Origin: Adiantum capillus-veneris | Lineage: Eukaryota > Streptophyta > Polypodiopsida > Polypodiales > Pteridaceae | Direction of reading: 5' to 3' | Assembly (NCBI GenBank): GCA_014529385.2 | Contig: CM043961.1 | Location: forward strand, 13,185,978-13,249,977 | Length of the DNA stretch: 64,000 nt | Shown here: piece by piece, positions 41,533 through 53,109 of the stretch | Position numbering within the stretch: position 1 is the stretch's first letter | Layout of the letters: each line of letters opens with the position of its first letter | Position numbers and translations under genes: made by a program | The notes under the pieces: model-generated | What the model was told of the DNA's origin: nothing | Databases searched by the model: none | The model's input: only the letters and a program-made list of their open reading frames with translations

Positions 41533-42171
41533 CAAGAACCAAGACCCCCAAGAACCCAAGTTCCTGGTGAACTTAAGAACCCAAGACCACAAGAATCCAC
41601 TACTTCAGTGGATGGTCATCACTCGAAGCGGAATGGATACTTCGCTTGGAGGTGATGAGCATGAGAGAGGCGAAGAAGAATTTTCCCCACCACTGACCCT
41701 CCCCCTTCCCCATCTATGCCAAGGATTGCACTAACTCCTATGGAGGCTTTCGACAAGAGAATGATGGATAGGAAGTTAGAAAGCGAAGAAAGAATCGCAG
41801 CCGTCGTACCAAGAAATAATGGTAGCCATAGCACGTGAGAGCGAGCAAGCACGCTTGGAAGCCAAAGTAAGAAAAGCAAGACAAGAGAAGGGCGACCAAC
41901 ACATGAAAGAGTTGTGACGACTTTTTTCTGAAGTGCAGGCATACTTTGCACAGAATCAGGAAAAGGAGCCTCTCTCACTCCCTTCTTCTCCCAAGCATGA
42001 CACACAGGATTTGCATGATGATTTGAATGACAATGATAAGCATGATGATTTGAATGACAATGATAAGCATGATGATTTGGATGATAATGATGAGCATGAT
42101 GATTTGCATGATCAAGATGTGATTTCTCACAAGCATGATGATTTGCATGATGATCAAGATGTGATTTTTCA
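41533..42171 (+). pseudogene. B2 Gag remnant joined to acidic repeat
   Basis: The B2 reading restarts after E with 'MVITRSGMDTSLGGDEHERGEEEFS', matching the B1 Gag start, and loses frame at about 41730. The capsid, zinc knuckle and protease present in B1 are missing. The sequence passes from the coiled-coil part directly to 'SPKHDTQDLHDD', which in B1 lies after the protease. From 42009 to about 42160 a 27 bp unit (His-Asp-Asp-Leu-Asn-Asp-Asn-Asp-Lys) is repeated three to four times, an expansion not seen in B1. Confidence 0.8.
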
Positions 42172-42985
42172 TCCGCATGTTAATGAAATTGGGAGATGTT
42201 TGGGCTTTGTGGTTGGAGATGCTGTGATTCCTAAAGATGAGGATCGCACAATCTCCATAAGGATGGTGCTCTACCCATCCTTGGCGAAGAACCCTCCGCA
42301 ATTTATTTCGCTCCCAACGATCCATGGGGGCGAAATTCTGCAGAGGGTTTTCTTCATTGGTCTTCCTGGCCACTGCTTTGTTTGTGGCAGAAAAGGCCAT
42401 GTTGCCGCAGCTTGTATCCGCCGCAGGATATCTCCTGATCAAAGGCAACAAGCTTCAAAACAAGAGGCACTTCATGCGAATGGGGGATTGGAAGCTCCTA
42501 TGATAAGAAGAAGTGAAGCAGAGAAATCTAGAAGGAAGGAAGCGAAGAAAAGAAAACGACGAGCTAGGAGGATAGAGGCTCCAAAGCTTGTGTATAGACA
42601 CAGAGCAGATGCTTCGTCTCTCTCCTCGGATACCTCTTCACCAGCTCTTCATGATCCGCCACCTATTTCTCAGGGCACAGATTTGGATATCAGCAGCAGT
42701 TTTGAAGGCTTAAATTCAGCTTATGAGCGGCATTTCCCTTCTTTGGTAGAAATTGCTAAGAAGTCTGCTGAGGAGAAGTCTCTGAAGACGCCGAGGAGGT
42801 CTTCTAGACTTAATCCCCATAATTAGCCTTGATTTGAGGCAATCTTGTATCTTAGATTGCCCTAGAATTTTTATCTTTTGGTGATACCATCTATGTTCTT
42901 TTTATTATTCTGATGTAATTCTACCTTGGGGTCTGTGCCATTGAGGTGATTTTAATAGAAAGATCTTCTTTTTCGAAAAAAAAAA
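42172..42985 (+). mobile_element. LINE-type insertion carrying a CCHC protein and poly(A)
   Basis: 814 bp ending in a short poly(A) and flanked by a perfect 15 bp duplication AGATGTGATTTTTCA (42157-42171 and 42986-43000), the mark of LINE-driven insertion. The insert carries an open frame to 42826 with 'VFFIGLPGHCFVCGRKGHVAAAC', a zinc knuckle (C-x2-C-x4-H-x4-C) after a domain resembling plant LINE ORF1 (DUF4283 type), then a Lys/Arg-rich tail. A 3' untranslated part ends AATAGAAAGATCTTC before the A run. No endonuclease or RT is present. It is either an ORF1-only LINE derivative or a retrocopy of a related host mRNA. Confidence 0.88.
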
Positions 42986-43884
42986 AGATGTGATTTTTCA
43001 CAAGCATGATGATTTGCATGAAGATGATGTGATTGTTCACAAGGATGATGTGTTAGTTGATAATTTCTCTAGTGAAGCTAACCTCATTGCAGAGACGAAC
43101 AAACAGGAAGAACCGATCTTGGCTCTCGAGCCTAGGTCTAGAGGACCCACACAGGAAGTATTATGTGTTCGCATGATTAGTCAGCACGCATTGTACGAGT
43201 GTTTCATTCGTGATCGTTTCGTGTATTTTAGTCAGCGTCTTTATGTGATCCCTTTTCCTAGGCATGACATATTGTACGTTGAGCATGTTTCACTTATGAA
43301 TGAGCACGGATGTATACGGATTATTCATGAAAAGCTGAAAAGTAACATTTGATGTCTCGCCCTTGGCACGACACAGTTGTAGAAAGAACACAAGAAAGAA
43401 TGAGCACCAAGTTTGGGCATTTCCGTTGTGAATTGCAAACAGTTGATTGCTTTAGATCAGAAGAGAAAGATTCGATCTCATTGTTTGCGTGTGTGTCGTG
43501 AACGGTTTGGCACTTTGTTTCTTTGTTCATCTACATTGCATGCACAACCTTTTAGGAAGACGAGATTTTTCCCACTCACTTTACATGGAATAGGTATGTT
43601 CATGGTTTTGTGTTGGAAATGGTTTCAGGAATTTTCAGTCATGGAGATTCTTGAAGAAGAAAGAAGCATGACTCTAGATGAAGTTGAAGCATCGAAGCGC
43701 CCACATAAGACTCTGTGTCGCTTTCGGCGCGGCCCAAAGAAGCAAGCATTGTAGACCTTTATGAAGTTCAAGTACCGTACGACCCACACATCAGAGTGGG
43801 CTGGCGAAGAGTCCTCCAGGATTCCGGATGCGATTGGCGATCTCCCTCGACGCCATACAGTTCGGTACTAGTACCTCACATTGA
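42986..43884 (+). pseudogene. B2 downstream region X
   Basis: B2 counterpart of B1 16016-16764, in one frame with stops at 43350, 43371, 43398 and 43752. It starts 'KHDDLHEDDVIVHKDDVLVD' and continues 'ILALEPRSRGPTQEVL', so the B1 stop is a Gln here. Then follow 'ALYECFIRDRFVYFSQRLYVI', 'PFPRHDILYVEHVSLM' and 'EFSVMEILEEERSMTLDEVE', and a chromodomain-like end ('TFMKFKY', later 'EWAGEE'). Most differences from B1 are conservative. The segment is kept although the gag capsid and protease of this copy are lost. Function unknown. Confidence 0.6.
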
Positions 43885-43895
43885 AAAGGAGGGGA

Positions 43896-45023
43896 TGTCA
43901 CGTGACACATCTAACCCTATGTGTCCATGGACAAGCTACATCACGACAAGGGTTCAATCAGTCCAGTTAGTCTAGATTTAGAAGTGTTTTGGCACTTTTG
44001 TGAGTCTGTTCGCAGACCGTGCATGCCCAAGCACTTAGTGTAGATGCATATCCTCTAGTTGCACACAACGTGATCATAAGCATTCCCATCAGAATCCTTC
44101 AGAGGAATTTTCCAGTGCATTTTCTCTATTTTTGACATTTTTCACTTATTAATTTTAAGTGACTTTTGTTGGAAAGTAGGTAGGGCAAATTGAGTAAGTT
44201 TGTATATAAGCAAACCTAGGCTAGCACTAATTGGCAGAAGAGGCAGCAGGAGCACCATTGCTCAATACGCAACTTCTCAGCAAGAACCCCCTTGGTGGCG
44301 TTTTCTCCTCCAAGCAAGAAACCACAGCCTTGGTGTTTTCCTCATCAAGGCATCATCCCAGAAGACCCACAGCCCCTAGCGTTTTTGATCCAGTATCATC
44401 GCCAGGACAATCTTCGGCCTAGCATTTTCCAGGAACCCCCAATCGCTCCCTTTTGGCATGGCGTTTTCAGTAGATAAGGAACCAGCAGATTTCAGCCTTT
44501 GACCCTCCTAAAGACCAGCAGATTTCAGCCGCAAGGACCAGCCCACATCAGCGTTTTTGGTGCCAGACAATTTCAGCCAGTAGCGTTTTTGGGACAGCAG
44601 CAAATCAGCCTCAGATTTCAGCCAGTAGCGTTTTTGGATAGCAGTACGAAAGCGTCAGTTTTCAGCCCTTGGATCGGTCTCGCCATCCCCGTCGTCGTCA
44701 TCGATCTAGCCTAGACTTGCATCAGTCACATGCATTCACTTTGTACGAGTTTGTGCAATCAATCGTAGACCACTCTCGCTAACGAGAGTGGGGCCTTCGG
44801 AGGAGGGTTTTACAACATCTCTGGTGTCGTATTCTCTTCTCTCTTATATCTCTCAGTCCCATACACTTCCACGCACAGTGTCCATTCACTTTGTTTGTGA
44901 TCATTGCACTCTCTCATTAAGAACGGAAGGCTCTCCCTTCCATAAGAACAAAAGGAACCTTGAGCACAGTTCGGAGCACTCATCTTGAGCAAAGTTCAAA
45001 CAATCATTCCGCTGCACCTAACA
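43896..45023 (+). mobile_element. B2 3' LTR
   Basis: 1128 bp from TGTCACGTGACACATC, preceded by the purine tract AAAAGGAGGGGA, to CCTAACA; followed by the target duplication ATATC. Confidence 0.92.
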
Positions 45024-45292
45024 ATATCACAGAGTGCTTGTTCCATATGGATCCTTTGGCATTCCTATCCACATTGACCATGGAGCTCATTACATCACTA
45101 CACTCAATTTCTAACAAGAGCTTCCCACACACTACCTTTACTCCGGCCACTAGCAATACCGGGATGATGCCCCAAAATAGGTGGAATGATGATGAGTGCA
45201 GACAGCTGTATAGACGCATTTGAGAGCAGAGACTACTTGGACAAATATTTTGCAGCTGAGCCTGAGGCGAGATGCACACTCGTACTAGTTGT
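45024..45292. other. Flank between B2 and LINE2
   Basis: Older sequence, continuous with 32961-33136 before B2 arrived. The plus frame reads 'NRWNDDECRQLYRRI', vaguely like a Myb/SANT-type transposase domain, but too little to name. Confidence 0.4.
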
Positions 45293-45307
45293 AAGAGGCA
45301 CCTCTAT

Positions 45308-45992
45308 TCACTGTCTTTGGGACTGTTCTTTGGCACAAAGGTGTGGCTTCGCGTTCTTCGGCTGATGCCTGCTCTTTCCACGGCTCGGCAGTACACTTGG
45401 GGGGCAGCTGCTTGGTCCACTCTCACGGGCCCGGCACTTCAGTTTGAGCTATCTTCCACCAACAGGATGATAGTGATGCAGGGGGGGGCGAACTACACTC
45501 CAGCCTGCCACAGAGCTTACTCCACAGGAGTGGTGTAGTGAGAGAGAGGAGTGCTGGGAGCTCATCAGTGGCCTGACACTCTGGTTCATCTGGCGAGCCC
45601 GTTGCTTCCGCATCTTTGAGGCTCGCCGTGTACCACCAGCAAAGACTGTTCGCGATCTTTGGGTAGAGCTGATCCATACTCTCAGAGGACAGCTCGAGAG
45701 ACTCCAGGGCAGCTCAGACCGCATGTGGGAGCGCAGAGAGGCTTTCCTTCGACTCTGGTGTCCTCGGCCTTTTTTCACCATGGTCCAGGGTGTACTCAGA
45801 TGGCACTACCGTCCACTTGTGTGGCTTTTCCCTCCTCCCATTTCTTGATTTAGCCTCATTGTACATATGCTGTTTTTTCATTGGGAGAGTCTCCCCATCA
45901 TGTTTGTTGTAGCCCTCTCTTAAAGAGGTGGTTGTAGCCCTATATAGGGGCAGTTTCATTAACTAATAGAAGGATCTTTTTCTCGGAAAAAA
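45308..45992 (+). mobile_element. LINE2: 5'-truncated LINE (3' end of ORF2)
   Basis: 685 bp with a poly(A) end and a 15 bp duplication AAGAGGCACC[T/C]CTAT (45293-45307 and 45993-46007, one mismatch). The insert opens within the zf-RVT region that follows the RT of plant L1 elements ('FGTVLWHKGVAS'). After a stop and about 290 bp of open frame it continues with 'LTLWFIWRARCFRIFEARR' and 'PAKTVRDLWVELIHTL', typical of the LINE C-terminus. The 3' end AATAGAAGGATCTTTTTCTCGG matches the last bases of the insertion at 42985. Truncation at the 5' end is normal for LINE copies. Confidence 0.88.
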
Positions 45993-46007
45993 AAGAGGCA
46001 CCCCTAT

Positions 46008-47274
46008 GAGGAAAGTGGGTGACTAGAGGGTATAGTTTGGCAATGAGATGGGTGCATGAGTACACCATGGACAAATTACCACCTCTCGAGTGTGAATTGG
46101 GCGCTAATGACGTTAGTGGGGATGTAGTATTTATTCAATACTATGCATGATGAAGTTGATGCTTATATTTTCTTATGGGTGACTGCTATGAGTCTATAAC
46201 TGCACTTTCCTTCATAGGTGAATTTGGGCTCTTCATGGATTCATGTAAGTATATAAATTACTGCCTTCCGAGTGTGATTTGGGTGTCCCACATCGTCCTC
46301 TTTCACAACAAGAGAAACACGGTAGTGAGACAAGAGCTCAGACAAAAATACACATAGAGCGGACTTAAGTGGCACTAGCACAGCCATTGCCCACCAAGAT
46401 GGCCTATTACAGAGAGCAATTTCTCATGTTTGACACATGACAGCTTTATTCAACATCTTTGATACATGGATTTAGTTCTACCACACAAGTTGAGGGTAAT
46501 GACTGGTCAGCTTAGAGTCTCATCTCACCCCCTTGAGATTAAGGCAGGTAGAGCAGTGAACATCTCATTAGAGGCCAAGCTGTACAGGCTCTACGGACAG
46601 GAGGTAAATGAGGCACATTTTGTTTGCAGTTGTGCTTGCTAGAGTGACATGCTATCTCTCTTTGTTTGGTGGGACGGAATCCTCTATCGAGTCAATGATG
46701 ATGATTCGAGACCATCACATTGACACAGATGGGCAATGCAGAACATCACAAGGAGAGATGGCAGCGGAGAACTCCTGACCCTTCGGAGATCATGCGAGTC
46801 CTTGCAATGGCTGATCTATGTATGCCATACTTAACTCTCCCATAAACATAGGATGGGCCTGATTAGGCGTGCATTTTCATGACAGTGTACTATCCCAGGG
46901 AAGTAGATATGCATTGCGCCCATAGTGAGTAGAGCTCCATCCAGTCCTCATGTACCCCGCCCATACTGCTTTCATACCTTGTATACCACACATGCATCCA
47001 TCCAGTGTCTCTGACACAGCTACATTGTAAGGGATATTTTGTCCCTGGTTCTGTCTTATAGGCCTTGATGAGACGTTGATAAAATACCCCCCCCCCCCCG
47101 CCCCCCCTCCCCCACCCACCATCCCCCCGGAAAAAAACACACACGCATGCTACTGTGTGTCATGTTCCTTCCTACTTTTACAAATTAGCACACTAGTACT
47201 GACAAAGTTGTGTTTCCTCATCTTAGAGGGGTAGTCCTCTTGCAGGTAATGATGGAGCAGTACCAAGTGCCACA
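46008..47274. other. Unassigned region upstream of the INO80C gene
   Basis: No gene or element recognised. A poly(C) tract lies at 47087-47107. A possible 3' splice site (CTCTTGCAG, 47237-47245) before the coding exon suggests a 5' untranslated exon somewhere upstream. Confidence 0.5.
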
Positions 47275-47971
47275 ATGCAGGATCTAGAGGAGGCAGGTAT
47301 ACTATTACCTGCAACTCTTCCATTCAAGCGCACACAGTTATCAGAAAGGTACCCCAAAGGACAAGCCAGAGGGAGGCATTGGAAACATCTAAAGCAAATG
47401 CTTCAAGCAGAGAACTACCATCTATATCCTGCTGAGGAACCCAACTGTGTGTGATTCTTGTCATTCAATTGGGATTTATTCTCTCTAACATTGAAGGGTG
47501 TGATGGCATTATATTTTCAAGAGGGCTTTGCAGTGTTGGGAGATGTTTTTGTGTGCACTTGTTTGCATGCCCTCTTTTCAGCTTGACACGTGCTTTAAAA
47601 TGGACTGTTCACCAGATCCGATTGTTTGCACAGTCTGTTATCGCTGATGTTTTGTATTGTTTTATTTTGAAGATATGAACATTGAGGCGCCTCCATCGAT
47701 GTATCCAGCCAAAAAATATTGTGATATTACAGGCTTCGAGGTATATTTTGTTTTAAGATGGGGTCTTGTTTATTATACTAGACCAATTGAGTAATTTCAT
47801 GGCAGAGCATTCTTGATATGTATGTGTGGATTATCACAGGCGCCATACACCGATCCAAGAACAAAGTTGCACTTTGCAAATACAGATGTATTCAAGCAGA
47901 TTAGATCATTGCCTAATGAGTCTGTTCAACAGTACCTCGCATTACGTAATGCTCAAGTAGTTTTAAAGTGA
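47275..47971 (+). CDS. INO80C: INO80 complex subunit C (Ies6-like, YL1_C domain), three exons
   Basis: Exons 47275-47446, 47673-47740 and 47840-47971 join to 372 bp, 123 residues. Exon 1 gives 'PFKRTQLSERYPKGQARGRH' then 'WKHLKQMLQAENY'. Exon 2 (68 bp) gives 'NIEAPPSMYPAKKYCDITGF'. Exon 3 gives 'APYTDPRTKLHFANTDVFKQ', then 'YLALRNAQVVLK' and a stop. This is the compact plant form of Ies6/INO80C, with the YL1 C-terminal domain in residues about 65-105. Introns follow GT-AG (GTGTGT...GAAG; GTATAT...ACAG), and phases match exactly. The protein pairs with Arp5 in the INO80 nucleosome-remodelling complex in the nucleus. Start at 47275 chosen because it lines up with the short plant N-terminus; a frame open upstream to 47246 leaves a small extension possible. 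No defect is visible, so it is likely a working host gene. Confidence 0.92.
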
Positions 47972-48602
47972 GATGATCATCCACTCAGGGAGGTACATGG
48001 TCACAGCTCCATTGAAACAATGGAGAGGGAGGTGGGACAGCGTTGTTGATGTCTGGCTGGTGTCTTTCCATGGAGTAGACAGTGTGCGGTACATAAGGCT
48101 GGCCAAATTGAGCTTCCAGAAACCTGTTTGGATGTTGAATTATTTTTTTTGGGCCAAGGGTTGAGCAAGTAGAAGCAACAACCACTACGGCATGCACACA
48201 CATGCATGTTTGTAAATTGTTTAGGAAAGCTTGGGCACTTAGCACCATAAATGGTTTGCTTTCATGGACAGAAATTGTTGAAATACAGGTATTTTCTAGT
48301 AATACATCTTGGTCTCTCAAGAGATCTCAGATTGAAGTGTATGGGTACTTGTTTCTATAATATATATTTTGATGTGATACTAGTATAGTCTGGTGTAGTG
48401 GTTGTATTCCTTCTGCGTGTTGTAGAAAGTGGATGGCCTTATTTTTCTCTCTTCAATTGCGAATTTTAGCTATGTTACTTTTGGTGTCTTGCAAGTACGC
48501 ATGCGTGCTTATGCAGGCTCTCGTTTTTGTCAGGTTTCTCTAATTTGTGAGTTTGGATTGTCAATGGGATGAAGTTCTTCGGCTGGATGCCAGAGGCAGC
48601 AT

Positions 48603-48641
<39 letters not shown>

Positions 48642-51384
48642 CATGATTTATTTTTTATGCTAAAGGACTGTGGAAATGAGAGTTGGGAGAGGAATGTGTG
48701 GAGGGAGAGCTCGTGTCTGAAAATGTGGGAAAGCAAGCTCTAATGTGATCAAATGCTGAGTGCTCAGGCGGCATGTGATACCCATACTCACAAACTTTTT
48801 GAAGGCATAAAGTGTATATCGACGAGACTCCTCATTGGTTCCCCAATGTCATGTCTCGCTTTGTAGAGAATGAGAGTTGAGCTGGATGGAAGTGATAAGT
48901 GTAGATCGTACTCAAGGGGATGGGGTCGCTCCCGCTCCCTCGCTTGGAGAAGATGGTGGTTTAGTAGTTGGGGGCAACATATGTGGTGTGATGTATGAAG
49001 TTTGAATGGTTAGATTTTTCCCAAGGGGTGATACATTGGCACTGTAATAAAGCCTCATTCACTTGGGGACATTATGAAGCAAGCATAAATCATCCCATCT
49101 TCCAAACGACTTCTTGATGTCTTCCCTCCACCTTGAACTTGCTTTTGCATGTCTTTTGAACTTTTTTAATTACTTTTCATGCAATTTTTGAAAGTTGATG
49201 TGAGGAGTCTTGTCAGCATCTTAAGCATGCAATCCACAACTTGCTCCATACCCATTACCTCTCACCTTTGCCATTCGTTTCAGCCCATTCCCTTATTTAG
49301 TTTTATTTCCATGTCACATCCAAACAACTTTACCACCATAAGAGAACCAACCCTTATAGTCCGACAATTGTTTCATCGTTCACATCTCTTCCTTTCTACA
49401 AGGGTTTGATCCCACATGTACTCCAATCATAGGCATGCCATGTTGAAGTCCAAGGTTAAACATATCATGTATCGAAGGACTACAATTGAAGACCTCATAT
49501 GAAGGGATATGTGTATGTGGTGCCGGTGTTGCTTCTTGCAGTTAGCTCAATGTGTCAATTGCCTACAATATACAACTGTGAAGTACTAACCAAGGTTGCA
49601 CAAATCCACGTCTAATTGCTCAATTTAGCCGGAGATTCTATGACTTCATTTTATTGCTGCGGATTTGTTCATGTATCTTTATTATCTTGAAGCTATTAGT
49701 TTGTGTTTATAAAAGCCAGCCTCTCTTGCTATCCAGGGCATTATGATCAAGCACAGGCTTCTTTAAAAAAATTTGAATTAGTTGCATTTTCCATGCATTA
49801 GAGCAAGTTTATGAAAACTTTGCGTGCTTCTTTACTCTTAAGAATGTGTGAGATGTGTGCACGTCTTCTCAGACATCAAGTGGCCTAGCTTTCACAAGTT
49901 TTTTTAATTTTTTTGAGAAAAAAATCGGTTCAAAAGAAGCTCGAATGCCATTGATCAAAGTCTTGACACACCCACCTATAAATCAGCCAAAAATTCCACA
50001 AAATTCTGCCAGCTGATGTATCTAGTGACAATGAAAGAGTACATCTTAAAATTAAACTACAAGAAGAAGACATAAATAAACATGGGTACAAAACAGACAA
50101 ACAAAGTGAAAAGTAAGTGGCCTACAGTAGATGCCATGTGACACTTAGCACAAGCTTTCACCAATAGACCGCAACAGCTCCAAATATTGTAGAAGTCCCC
50201 TTAGATCTTATACAGAGAAGTATATGCTCATATCCTTCCTGAGCATAAGCTACAAGGAGGGAGCAAAAGAAGAATTGCAAATGCTTACTAGGACACTATG
50301 GCTTCTGGCATGGACTCATCCCATGCAAAATTGACAGGCCTTATGGTATTGTGAAGTATACATAGCCCACAACAGGTTTCCTTGTTTCTCTTAAACTTTG
50401 TTCAATCAAATGAGTTGTCCTGGGCAAAACTTGGGACCACAAAGCATTGTGATGAACCATAGGCTGATGCTGAGGTTGAGAGTATAGGACTTCTTACATG
50501 AGATTCTACAGACTCGCTTCTTGTTTACAATAACGGGCACCCAACACATTAAAAGACACAAATCACCTGATGACAAGAAATTCATGGTTGCTAACCAATT
50601 TTGCCTCTGCCACTAACATCAACACACAATCTTCCCGATTTCACAGCCAAAGAAGAGATTGCAAGATCAACTTCGAGGATAAACCAAACAATACAGAGCA
50701 ATATCTCCTCGAGATGGGTATGAAAGTTGTCAAGTTCTTTTGGCTTTTGCTTCACATACTCTTGATTGATTTGCTACAACATAGTAGGAGCCCTACCAAA
50801 CTTCCTAACATCCTTAGCCATGGCTATTAAACCCATTACAAGCCAGTAAGAAAGCCATTGGTAGATGCTTGGCCACGATTATTGAACCCACCGTCACTGA
50901 AGCGACAAGGGCAGACATCACAAGGAAGGTAAGCAATCACTCAACCAGTAAGTTTTTTTGTAAATTCTTCCTAGGATCTATGCAGCCCTTAGAAAAGTAT
51001 TTAAACCTTGTCATCATACAAAACTCAATTTTAAGTGTGTGCAACATTGATGAGTTGTGGGCAGCACATCTCGGCTTTTTACAGGCCTGTACACAGACAA
51101 TATTTTTTAGACATTCATTAGGGAAAGCATTAAAAGTCCTCATTCAATGTGTAAATCACATGGTCGTATAGTAAAGTCTCGCCTGAGTCCAGCTCTCTTT
51201 AATTTGCAGCAATGTGCCTCTCATTTCACACATCATAGATCATTCTCCGCACTGAAGCATTCCATTGAAATGGCACTCACCTATACTTCCAAGGCAAGCA
51301 TCCTTTCTTCAGCACGACATGCGGTCTGCGGTCTTTCATGCTGGACCACACAACCATCTTGCTACTGTGCCAGGCAAAATCATA
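47972..51384. other. Region downstream of INO80C without recognised genes
   Basis: About 3.4 kb. A (GA)n run lies at 48607-48636. A T-rich stretch followed by GAGAAAAAAATCGG at 49903-49928 resembles a LINE tail on the minus strand. Minus frames near 50480-50200 look weakly coding ('HHNALWSQVLPRTTHLIEQS') but match nothing I can name. The 3' untranslated part of INO80C probably takes the first few hundred bases. Confidence 0.5.
48607..48636. repeat. (GA)n microsatellite
   Basis: About 15 GA units. Confidence 0.95.
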
Positions 51385-52080
51385 TTTTCTTGGTCCGCCA
51401 AGATAAAATGTCTTCAGTCCAAGCAGCATAAGACCTCCTGAGATTTGGGTGCCCATTCTTCTCTTTGAGCTTCCATTCCTCTCCAGGTAAGGAGTTGATG
51501 ATATCTTCAAGCTTAGGGCATGGCTCCTTCTCTTCGATGACTAGGACAATTTGGGCATACTCTGCCGTAAGTGCACTCAATAGAACAGCAACTTTATCTT
51601 ACATCATCCAGTTTTGCTTGGATGAGAACACAAGTTGGGTGTACATACTCTTGAACCTACTGATGAGGGCCTAGAGCTCTTCACCTACCTCCATGACAAT
51701 TCTGTACAGGTCCACCTTTGAGTGCTTCATCAGGAACTCCCATGCATTGTAGGCTGAAGTGGCCTTCTAAAAAATTGGCATAATTGTCATCTTGCAGACC
51801 ATAGTCCTAAGGCTTATGCTAAGATGCAGCTCTTCTAGGTCTCCACACCTCAAAGGGGGGAAGGACACCACTCATCCTCAAAGATAAAGACGATGGGTAG
51901 GCGCCAACAATGTAATGTGTCTGACTACGGCAACCTCCCCATTATATCTTAAACCACCTCCGTATTGCATCTCGAGATGCTGTGCAATGTGTATGAAGTA
52001 CTCATATTCAAAAGTCTCTCCACACAAATCCAAGCAGTCCCAACCTCTGACACCAATACCATGTATCTCAGAAAATGACA
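51385..52080 (-). pseudogene. Decayed Ty1/copia gag (UBN2-type)
   Basis: Minus strand, several frames. Around 51770-51385 it reads 'AYNAWEFLMKHSKVDLYRIV', 'LISRFKSMYTQLVF', a stop, then 'VAVLLSALTAEYAQIVLVIE' and 'IINSLPGEEWKLKEKNG', the pattern of a copia capsid (gag-polypeptide of the UBN2 type). 52081-51878 may be an upstream part but is less clear. No protease, integrase or RT of copia type follows on the left, and no LTRs were found. It is an old fragment. Confidence 0.45.
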
Positions 52081-52249
52081 TAAAAGGAGATCTCTATCTG
52101 CAAGAGGCAATCTCTAGGCTAAGCCTCAGGATGTCTGCATGCACCTCGAGCGAAAAAATCAGCAGGCAACTGCATGGATAGAGGAAACTCTGAAAAAGAA
52201 AAAGTCTGGCAATGAGACTCTCTGTCCTGTCTGTTTAGTAGGTGTATGT

Positions 52250-53025
52250 AAGTTACCTTGCTGTGAATCCAGGCCTGCAAAGAGTTTATAAATACTTTTG
52301 ACCCTCATCCCTTAGACCTAAGTGACTGAATGCATTGAGCACATCAATAGCAATAATTGCATTAGGGGAATATCTTCCCTTGCTGTGAATCCCGGCCTGC
52401 AAAGAGTTTATGGATACTTTTGATCCTCATCCCTGAGACCTAGTGACTGAATGCATTGAGCACATCAATAGCAGTAATTGCATAAGGGGAATATCTTCTG
52501 TTGCATCAAGTGGAAACATCCAAACCTTTGTTGGCCAGCCATTGCTAGGCATACATCCCTAAAGTGCCGTTCAAAAGGTTACATCTGTAGTGAAACGATT
52601 GCTTTGCATTCGGGTGAAAGCAGGCAAGAGCCCCTGCTGGCATAGGTTGTCTATCAATGCATTCTGAGAGACAATAGCACATTGGGCACACGCACCAACC
52701 AAAGCCTTGCAAAGCAAAGTGTTTTTTATTTCACCAACCTCGGGCTAACAATCTCATCACAAATCCGTATGTCAATGTCAGCATCGTGCACCGTGCCAAA
52801 CAATGTCAAGAAATTCAAGCAACCTTGATCGCATCTGCCTTACATACTGCCCACTTTATCGTCTTACATAGCACCAGATCCCTTTGAAATGCAGGTATAT
52901 GTATCTCTTGAGAGAAGCCTTCCTATGCATATCATAAAAATTGAATACATTTGTGGACACTAAAAGACTGCATGCCTTGAGCAAATTTAACAAAACTGAT
53001 TGTATTTAGGGGAGATGCCCTCCTG
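52250..53025 (-). pseudogene. Possible decayed PPR-derived sequence
   Basis: On the minus strand each tandem unit reads like 'PNAIIAIDVLNAFSHLGLRDE', resembling the helix pair of a PPR repeat ('..VLSACSHAGLVDEG'). Near 52700-52640 'KALVGACAQCAIVSQNALID' resembles 'NALVDMYAKCG'. Stops and frame changes are frequent. The match is by pattern only. Confidence 0.35.
52256..52499. repeat. 122 bp tandem duplication
   Basis: Units at 52256-52377 and 52378-52499 (CCTTGCTGTGAATCC... to ...GGGGAATATCTTC), about 93% alike by eye. A third, poorer relative of the second half lies near 52960-53025. Confidence 0.85.
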
Positions 53026-53109
53026 TTGTGTTGGTCATACATGGGGCCAAGAAAAAAATCTGTAGCCCGAGCACCATAAGAGCTCCAAGAAAAAACCGTC
53101 AGAAGCCCC

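Noticed and set aside
41933-42826. A 297-codon open frame that looks like one gene with His/Asp repeat, CCHC finger and basic tail
   Set aside because: The 15 bp target duplication at 42157/42986 shows it is a chance fusion of B2 linker and a LINE-type insertion.
49900-50480. A minus-strand LINE with poly(T) head
   Set aside because: Only the tail-like TTTTTTTGAGAAAAAAATC is suggestive; no RT, ORF1 or target duplication found.
50200-50480. Host exon on the minus strand ('HHNALWSQVLPRTTHLIEQS')
   Set aside because: No splice sites that connect to a second exon and no family match.
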